Shown piece after piece: positions 7,035 through 10,225 of a DNA stretch of 10,225 bases. Numbering within the stretch: the first letter of the stretch is position 1; the number at the start of each line of letters is the position of its first letter. The notes under the pieces were generated by a model. That model was not told the origin of the DNA and did not search any database. It saw nothing but the letters and a program-made list of their open reading frames with translations. The stretch spans positions 1 to 10,225 of the forward strand of contig DYDN01000025.1 of the NCBI GenBank assembly GCA_020717885.1, given 5' to 3'. The DNA is from Candidatus Forterrea sp. (GTDB taxonomy: Archaea > Iainarchaeota > Iainarchaeia > Iainarchaeales > JAAZKV01). Made by a program: the position numbers and the translations under genes.

Positions 7035-7233
7035 CCCCTTTTCCAGCTTTATTCTTTGCGAGCCATATTAATCGCTCATGCGCAGCTTCTCTCTTTTTTT
7101 CATCATCCAAAAGGTCTATTCCTTTTTCAACAATCGCGGAGAGCGCGCCTTTTTTTCCTTCAAATTCTTTCATAGCCAAATCCCTTAGTTTTTTATTGTG
7201 CTTTTCACTTATTGATAAAACTATTTGACCCAC
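6970..7233 (-). CDS. vapB: VapB-like antitoxin, probable ribbon-helix-helix protein
   Basis: This 87-residue protein has a short N-terminal strand (QIVLSISEKHNKKLRDLAMK) followed by FEGKKGALSAIVEKGIDLL, which fits a ribbon-helix-helix DNA-binding domain as dimer-forming antitoxins have. The C-terminal part (KGDGKFDRNEVYAQRMREIA) is charged and resembles the toxin-binding tails of archaeal VapB proteins. The start is GTG (7233-7231). No ribosome binding site precedes it, and the palindromic operator-promoter at 7252-7277 lies 18 bp upstream. The gene order, antitoxin first with its 3' end overlapping the PIN gene, is standard for a type II toxin-antitoxin operon. Autorepression is inferred from the operator. 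The VapB subfamily is not certain. Confidence 0.85.
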   Translation of the reverse strand: MGQIVLSISEKHNKKLRDLAMKEFEGKKGALSAIVEKGIDLLDDEKKREAAHERLIWLAKNKAGKGDGKFDRNEVYAQRMREIAGGQ

Positions 7234-7251
7234 AAAACCACAGACAGATTA

Positions 7252-7277
7252 GATATAATTATACATATAATTATATC
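7252..7277 (-). promoter_or_regulatory. vapBC promoter-operator: tandem 10-bp palindromes in a 26-bp inverted repeat
   Basis: The arms GATATAATTATA and TATAATTATATC are perfect inverted copies around a CA centre. Each arm contains TATAATTATA (7254-7263 and 7266-7275), which is itself a perfect palindrome, so two identical sites sit 12 bp apart centre to centre. The proximal copy is centred 25-26 bp upstream of the GTG at 7233, the TATA-box position for a leaderless start. Ribbon-helix-helix antitoxins commonly bind such repeats and block their own promoter; that role is inferred. Confidence 0.75.
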
Positions 7278-7289
7278 GTTTGCGATGCC

Positions 7290-7301
7290 TGCCGACCGGC
7301 A
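7290..7301. repeat. G+C-rich hairpin between the 83-residue gene and vapB
   Basis: TGCCG (7290-7294) and CGGCA (7297-7301) pair around AC, in an otherwise A/T-rich spacer. It lies past the stop of the 83-residue gene on the minus strand, but no T-run follows, so it is at best a weak terminator. Confidence 0.3.
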
Positions 7302-7350
7302 AATACGTAGTTGTCACTTAGCTCATTGCAACGCTTAGAAAGACATTACC

Positions 7351-7602
7351 TTATTCGCCCTTTAAAGCAACAAAGTGGTATGCTTCCTGCAGCGCAAGTA
7401 TTGCTTTTGGCAAATCGGAGTCACGTAGGGAACTAGTTTTTTTCCATTCTTCTCCAACCTTGTAGCTTCTTTCCATAGTAGTTGTGAAGAACTTTTTTCC
7501 TTCTTTTGAGGAGTTCTCCCATACAGCGGCCTCTACTCCGCCTATTTTTACTTTCTTTACTGGACCTCTACTTTCCTTTTCAACTTTTTCTTTTTCAACC
7601 AT
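7351..7602 (-). CDS. Small conserved-looking protein of unknown function
   Basis: An 83-residue soluble protein. After a charged N-terminal tail (1-17) it reads KVKIGGVEAAVWENSSKEGK, then FTTTMERSYKVGEEWKKT, then LRDSDLPKAILALQEAYHF. The pattern of a beta hairpin with WEN, an ERSYK...EEWK strand and a final amphipathic helix resembles small proteins of unknown function that I recall from bacteria and archaea. The alternating strands followed by a helix could suit nucleic-acid binding, but that is a guess. The ATG at 7602 is backed by GGAGG at 7617-7613, a strong ribosome binding site, unlike the leaderless genes nearby. This implies a transcript with a 5' leader, which may start in the structured region upstream. 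Two genes of the toxin-antitoxin pair follow on the same strand after a 117-bp gap. Confidence 0.75.
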   Translation of the reverse strand: MVEKEKVEKESRGPVKKVKIGGVEAAVWENSSKEGKKFFTTTMERSYKVGEEWKKTSSLRDSDLPKAILALQEAYHFVALKGE

Positions 7603-7612
7603 ATTACCAAAA

Positions 7613-7617
7613 CCTCC
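7613..7617 (-). promoter_or_regulatory. Ribosome binding site of the 83-residue gene
   Basis: GGAGG on the minus strand, 10 bases before the ATG at 7602. It is the strongest Shine-Dalgarno sequence of any annotated long gene in the window and supports that start and a transcribed leader. Confidence 0.6.
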
Positions 7618-7664
7618 ATACTAAAAATAACTTTTCAAAAAAAAACCTAACCTTTACTTTGTGT

Positions 7665-7746
7665 GAGAGTTAGAGGGGGTTAATAGAGCAACACTACATT
7701 TACGCAGGGTGATGCAATCAGTGTAATTATTGCTCTAATAGCTCTC
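7665..7746 (-). other. Two mutually exclusive RNA stems upstream of the 83-residue gene
   Basis: In structure A, TAGAGCAACACT (7684-7695) pairs with AGTGT (7720-7724) and TGCTCTA (7731-7737), giving 12 bp with one 6-base bulge. In structure B, GAGAGTTAGAG (7665-7675) pairs with CTCTAA (7733-7738) and CTCTC (7742-7746), giving 11 bp with a TAG bulge. Both use 7733-7737, so they exclude each other. The minus-strand RNA then reaches a run of nine T (complement of 7637-7645). This geometry recalls attenuators; the role is inferred. Confidence 0.4.
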
Positions 7747-7823
7747 TACATTTTAATGTAAAAGAAATTCGGTTCCCTCATCCCCGTGCACTCAATGAAT
7801 CTTACTATTCTTGATTCAACCAT
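7746..7823 (-). CDS. Possible 25-residue small ORF with strong ribosome binding site
   Basis: ATG at 7823-7821, stop TAG at 7748-7746. It begins MVESRIVRFIE and ends NFFYIKM. AAGGAG (7837-7832) sits 8 bases upstream, an ideal ribosome binding site. Its stop codon overlaps the outer strand of the switchable stem that follows. It is too short for any homology call. It competes with the overlapping ORF at 7805-7960 in another frame; a single frameshifted gene made of both is also possible. Confidence 0.3.
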   Translation of the reverse strand: MVESRIVRFIECTGMREPNFFYIKM

Positions 7824-7960
7824 TTCATCATCTCCTTGAAGATTTTTAAGGTCGGGAAAATTAATTCCCAACCAATTTCAAATCTATACCACTCCTGTTT
7901 TGGCGCTTTATAAACGCTGGCTAAGTGCCGTGCCGGTGGTCGTAACAAAATATTTTTCAA
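7805..7960 (-). CDS. Possible 51-residue ORF or gene remnant, no ATG
   Basis: Open from a stop near 8000 and readable from TTG at 7960 to TAG at 7807-7805. The product contains RPPARHLASVYKAPKQEWYR and an amphipathic tryptophan-rich end, FEIGWELIFPTLKIFKEMM then KWLNQE, which looks protein-like. No ribosome binding site is seen. It overlaps the start of the 25-residue ORF at 7746-7823 by 19 bp, so the two could be a frameshifted relic of one gene. If it is real, the TATA-like octamer inside it (7907-7914) is coincidence. I do not recognise it. Confidence 0.3.
   Translation of the reverse strand: MKNILLRPPARHLASVYKAPKQEWYRFEIGWELIFPTLKIFKEMMKWLNQE
7850..7873 (-). repeat. Short imperfect inverted repeat before the small ORF
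   Basis: GGTCGGGAA (7850-7858) and TTCCCAACC (7865-7873) pair with one mismatch around six A/T bases. If transcription starts near 7885 it would form a hairpin 12 bases upstream of the AAGGAG site. It also lies within the 51-residue reading frame, so it could be chance. Confidence 0.3.
7907..7914 (-). promoter_or_regulatory. TATA-like octamer in the 7603-8023 spacer
   Basis: TTTATAAA, a symmetric octamer in G+C-richer surroundings. Read on the minus strand it would start RNA near 7885 and so transcribe both the short ORF with its ribosome binding site and the stems before the 83-residue gene. It can also be read as coding sequence of the overlapping 51-residue ORF. Apart from this and the entries nearby, I see nothing else in 7603-8023. 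Confidence 0.4.
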
Positions 7961-8023
7961 AATTGCACAGGGGAAAAAGTGTCCAAGAAAAAGAGTTAAT
8001 TGTTACTTAATTAAATAAAAAAT

Positions 8024-8665
8024 TTATTCCTTCGCCCATTTCTGCATTTCGCGTAGCGCTTTTTCTGTAGCATTTAGTTCCCCAAGTTTTTCCTCAAGTT
8101 CTTTTACTTGTTTTCCCGCGGCGCCCATTCTAAATCCCTGTAACTCATCAGCATACTTCGCGACTTTTTTATCTTTTTTATAAATAATTGAAGTGTTCAC
8201 GGTTTCAGCGAGCTGCTTTCTGTATTCAATATCTTTAACAAATGTTTTCACCATCGGCTTCCACTTATTATCAGCGACTAGGTGAATGGGTAGCTTAACC
8301 GAATCAGCGTCTTTTCTATAACCCGCGTCAACAATTGTTTTTGCTAAGTGCTCCCAGTAGAGCGGCTCCCCAAATTTCTTGACCTGATTTACATTATGAT
8401 AATTCGCAGCAGAGCTGTGTTTCTTCTTCCATTCCCCGCGCTTCTCGGAATAAATTTTCTTCTTTTCGAGAATTTCTTTTATTTTGGATTCAAGTACCCT
8501 CGCATCAGGATAAAGTAATTTAGGCCATTCTTTTTCAGTTGCAATTGCCTTTACTACTCCATGTATTGCAAAGTAGCGCGCGAGTGCCTCAATCCGCGCC
8601 CCTTCTTTTGGAGTTTTAGGAAAATCCTTTTCAAAATCCTTTATTGAGGCAATTACTTTGTGCAT
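8024..8665 (-). CDS. Unrecognised charged helical protein
   Basis: 213 residues, lysine- and glutamate-rich, with no signal peptide and no membrane segment, so probably cytoplasmic. It is mostly predicted helix by eye: EKDFPKTPKEGARIEALARY near the start, VLESKIKEILEKKKIYSEKR in the middle, and a coiled-coil-like end KQVKELEEKLGELNATEKAL. A central section has NYHNVNQVKKFGEPLYWEHL and LPIHLVADNKW. I do not recognise a family. The ATG at 8665 is preceded by GGTGA (8674-8670) at 4 bases, an anti-Shine-Dalgarno match, and by a TTTTTAAG box (8711-8704) that would give a leader of about 16 bases. A T-rich tract follows the stop. It lies between the pilin-like gene and the structured spacer, with no clear functional link to either. 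Confidence 0.7.
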   Translation of the reverse strand: MHKVIASIKDFEKDFPKTPKEGARIEALARYFAIHGVVKAIATEKEWPKLLYPDARVLESKIKEILEKKKIYSEKRGEWKKKHSSAANYHNVNQVKKFGEPLYWEHLAKTIVDAGYRKDADSVKLPIHLVADNKWKPMVKTFVKDIEYRKQLAETVNTSIIYKKDKKVAKYADELQGFRMGAAGKQVKELEEKLGELNATEKALREMQKWAKE

Positions 8666-8750
8666 CTCTTCACCAATTATCCACTATGACTAAGTGTTTT
8701 GGGCTTAAAAACCTAATCAGGGTATTATTTCAAAAATTTATTCAATTATC

Positions 8751-10079
8751 CTAGCAGGTAGTACAATCGGCACCACAATTACAGCGATTCTCTCCGCCAT
8801 TACTTCGCAGGCTTGGAGGATAATATGCTGATTCGCATACTCCATTCCCGCATAATGTGGTTCGGCACTCTATCCATGGCGCAAGTAAAATCAAGCACCC
8901 AAATTTAACCCCACAGCCACTTCCGGGAGTAAACGGGTTAAGCGAGGTATTGCAGCAGAATCTTTTATTGTCATGATTGCCTCCATCCGCCCACTTATTG
9001 TTCCCCCAGTCCCAATACCAAATAGCTTCTCCATCACCTGCGCAATTAAAGTTTCCGACATTTAGCCTCATTTGCTGCGCGGGCGCGGGGTTTGTCTGCC
9101 CCGAGTCATCAGTGCATTGTATCCACCAGGTGTGCACGGAATTTGTTGCACCCATTAATTGTGAGTGCGGGATATTAATTGTAGAGAAAGGGGGTGTTGT
9201 TGTGGTCGCGATTATTGAGCCGTCATAAACCAAATCGCATTGAGTTATGTTCCCTGTTGTGCTCGCTGAAAAATTAAATGTTAATTGCCCAAATGGATAT
9301 TCTGTGTAAATAAAATCCTCCATATGCGTAAACACACTAAAATCGGGTGGGTTAGAGATAAAGTCCCAGTGGGGCGGTTGTAAATAAACATACGCCCCAG
9401 AACTGCTGTGGTTAAATTCCCCCTTGTCCTCGGGGAATGTTAGTGTTACTATTGGCGGTCCGCAGGATTGTGTGAGTACTTCGTTTTCTCCCGGGCAGGT
9501 TGTTTTTGTTGCGGAGAGAACTGTTCTTGTTTGCTGGCTGCTAGAGCATGTACTCCACGCGCTGTATGAGTATGAGTAGCAGGAGGGTTCTATTATTGTT
9601 CCTCCTCCCCCAACATATGTATTTGAACAATTAAATTGCGTCGGGAGCGTGATTGTTTTTCTTACGCCGTTTGTTTGTATATAGCTTATGCGAACACTAC
9701 ATTGTTTTGTTGTTTCACCTTCAAGGCACTTGCATTCATCAGTAACATTCCTTGCGGCAAATATTAGTCCCGATAGTCCGCTTATGGGCTGGTCATAATT
9801 ATAGTCCTCCAAGGCAAGCGTGATACTTGATATTGTCAGGCCGCCAAGCGAATCATTTCGCAGGTGAAGAAATGCATCATTAACAGAGGAATCCATTATT
9901 GCCTCATTTATTGTTATTTTTCCATTCACGCTGCCATCTACTATTGTTACTGCGCCATAAACCTGCTCCCTTGACAAATTAACGACATCAGTATTTGTCA
10001 CAACTATTATTGCCACAATTAGGATCGCTGCCCCGACTATTAAGAGGTATTCTATTGCGCTCTGTCCCTTATTTTGCAT
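8751..10079 (-). CDS. Type IV pilin-like, cysteine-rich surface protein with thrombospondin type 1-like segment
   Basis: 442 residues. The N-terminus MQNKGQSAIEYLLIVGAAIL is a class III signal peptide: prepilin peptidase would cut between G5 and Q6, and Y11-V27 forms the hydrophobic helix. Beyond a pilin-like stretch comes a thrombospondin type 1-like piece (about 167-207) with YSAWSTCSSSQQTRTV and Cys167, 178, 195 and 206. An Ig-like stretch follows (about 209-341, PPIVTLTFPEDKGEF to TWWIQCTDDSG). The C-terminal region (about 346-442) is rich in Cys and contains CGNGVCES and CNCGADCTTC. There are 22 Cys in all, all extracellular if exported, implying many disulfides. Sequons such as NVT, NCS, NFS and NIT suggest glycosylation. 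The length exceeds a simple pilin, so an adhesin-like minor pilin is likely. The start is ATG at 10079, with a TATA box 26 bp upstream. Confidence 0.85.
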   Translation of the reverse strand: MQNKGQSAIEYLLIVGAAILIVAIIVVTNTDVVNLSREQVYGAVTIVDGSVNGKITINEAIMDSSVNDAFLHLRNDSLGGLTISSITLALEDYNYDQPISGLSGLIFAARNVTDECKCLEGETTKQCSVRISYIQTNGVRKTITLPTQFNCSNTYVGGGGTIIEPSCYSYSYSAWSTCSSSQQTRTVLSATKTTCPGENEVLTQSCGPPIVTLTFPEDKGEFNHSSSGAYVYLQPPHWDFISNPPDFSVFTHMEDFIYTEYPFGQLTFNFSASTTGNITQCDLVYDGSIIATTTTPPFSTINIPHSQLMGATNSVHTWWIQCTDDSGQTNPAPAQQMRLNVGNFNCAGDGEAIWYWDWGNNKWADGGNHDNKRFCCNTSLNPFTPGSGCGVKFGCLILLAPWIECRTTLCGNGVCESAYYPPSLRSNGGENRCNCGADCTTC

Positions 10080-10100
10080 AATAATAACATGGTTTTTGAA

Positions 10101-10108
10101 ATATAAAA
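10101..10108 (-). promoter_or_regulatory. TATA box of the pilin-like gene
   Basis: TTTTATAT on the minus strand, centred about 26 bp upstream of the ATG at 10079, with no ribosome binding site between. It is a good archaeal TATA element for a leaderless transcript. Confidence 0.6.
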
Positions 10109-10121
10109 TACCTTTGTTGGT

Positions 10122-10165
10122 TTTGGCGGTGTAGAAATCCTATTGGATTTCTAGGTAAAGCCAAA
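10122..10165. repeat. Two-tier palindrome at the end of the transposase-like gene
   Basis: The inner arms TAGAAATCC (10132-10140) and GGATTTCTA (10145-10153) pair perfectly around TATT. The outer arms TTTGGC (10122-10127) and GCCAAA (10160-10165) extend it to 44 bp. It overlaps the stop codon of the transposase-like frame and lies just upstream of the pilin TATA box. It may be a terminator or part of the end of an insertion sequence. Confidence 0.5.
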
Positions 10166-10225
10166 TTTTTATGATTCGTCCGATGTGTTCAATATTGTAT
10201 GCTAGTGCTTTGATTGTCACAGTTT
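10140..10225 (-). CDS. C-terminal end of a probable transposase, partial at right edge
   Basis: A minus-strand frame open from the right edge gives 27 residues starting TVTIKALAYNIEHIGRII, then a TAG at 10142-10140. The IKALAYN(I/L)xxxxR pattern resembles the final helix of several DDE transposases, but the piece is too short to name a family. The stop codon lies inside a strong palindrome, as is common at insertion sequence ends. The rest of the gene is outside the window. An unrelated protein tail is possible. Confidence 0.42.
   Translation of the reverse strand, partial: TVTIKALAYNIEHIGRIIKIWLYLEIQ

Noticed and set aside
7661..7750. H/ACA guide RNA on either strand (stem, pocket and ACA box)
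   Set aside because: ACA trinucleotides follow a possible lower stem on both strands, but pocket lengths do not fit the 14-16 base rule and no kink-turn motif is visible in the upper loop.
7780..7840. Box C/D guide RNA on the minus strand, from an ATGATGA box C match
   Set aside because: No CTGA box D at a suitable distance. The only nearby CTGA is about 110 bases away. The match is better explained as the spacer between AAGGAG and the ATG.
1..10225. CRISPR array or tRNA gene
   Set aside because: No regularly spaced direct repeats and no cloverleaf with a TTC-containing T arm were found by eye on either strand.

Overview
The window looks like a piece of an archaeal chromosome, most likely from a small-genome DPANN-type lineage. 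The evidence is an archaeal Hel308 helicase, a TrmB-family regulator, a class III (archaellin/pilin-type) signal peptide with the QSAIEYL signature, and several genes whose A/T-rich box is centred 26-28 bp upstream of the start codon with no ribosome binding site (leaderless archaeal transcripts). The phylum cannot be fixed from this sequence alone. Genes are moderately AT-rich, and almost all lie on the minus strand.

Layout, left to right. Positions 1-123 hold the decayed C-terminal zinc ribbon of an IS200/IS605 TnpB protein. Positions 128-233 hold two hairpins, one of which probably ends the helicase transcript. Positions 271-4017 encode Hel308 split by a 516-residue intein (2056-3603) that carries a LAGLIDADG homing endonuclease and is clearly more AT-rich than its host gene. 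Positions 4095-4934 encode a sugar-1-phosphate nucleotidyltransferase. Positions 5001-5792 hold the C-terminal two thirds of a branched-chain amino-acid-type solute-binding protein. Its 5' end is cut off exactly at the promoter of the divergent TrmB-like regulator (5819-6604, plus strand). Positions 6588-7233 encode a VapBC-type toxin-antitoxin pair with a striking double palindrome over its promoter. Positions 7351-7602 encode an 83-residue protein of unknown function. It is preceded by about 420 bp (7603-8023) that contain two overlapping short ORFs, a TATA-like octamer and two mutually exclusive RNA stems. Positions 8024-8665 encode an unrecognised charged, helical protein. Positions 8751-10079 encode a pilin-type, cysteine-rich surface protein with a thrombospondin type 1-like segment. 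At 10140-10225 the minus strand ends with what looks like the C-terminus of a transposase.

The genes do not form one pathway. This is a mosaic accessory region: housekeeping DNA repair (Hel308) and sugar activation sit beside a toxin-antitoxin module, a broken transporter gene, a homing element and transposon remnants at both edges. The best candidates for unexplained biology are the 7603-8023 leader, the vapBC operator, and the large two-tier palindromes near each edge.
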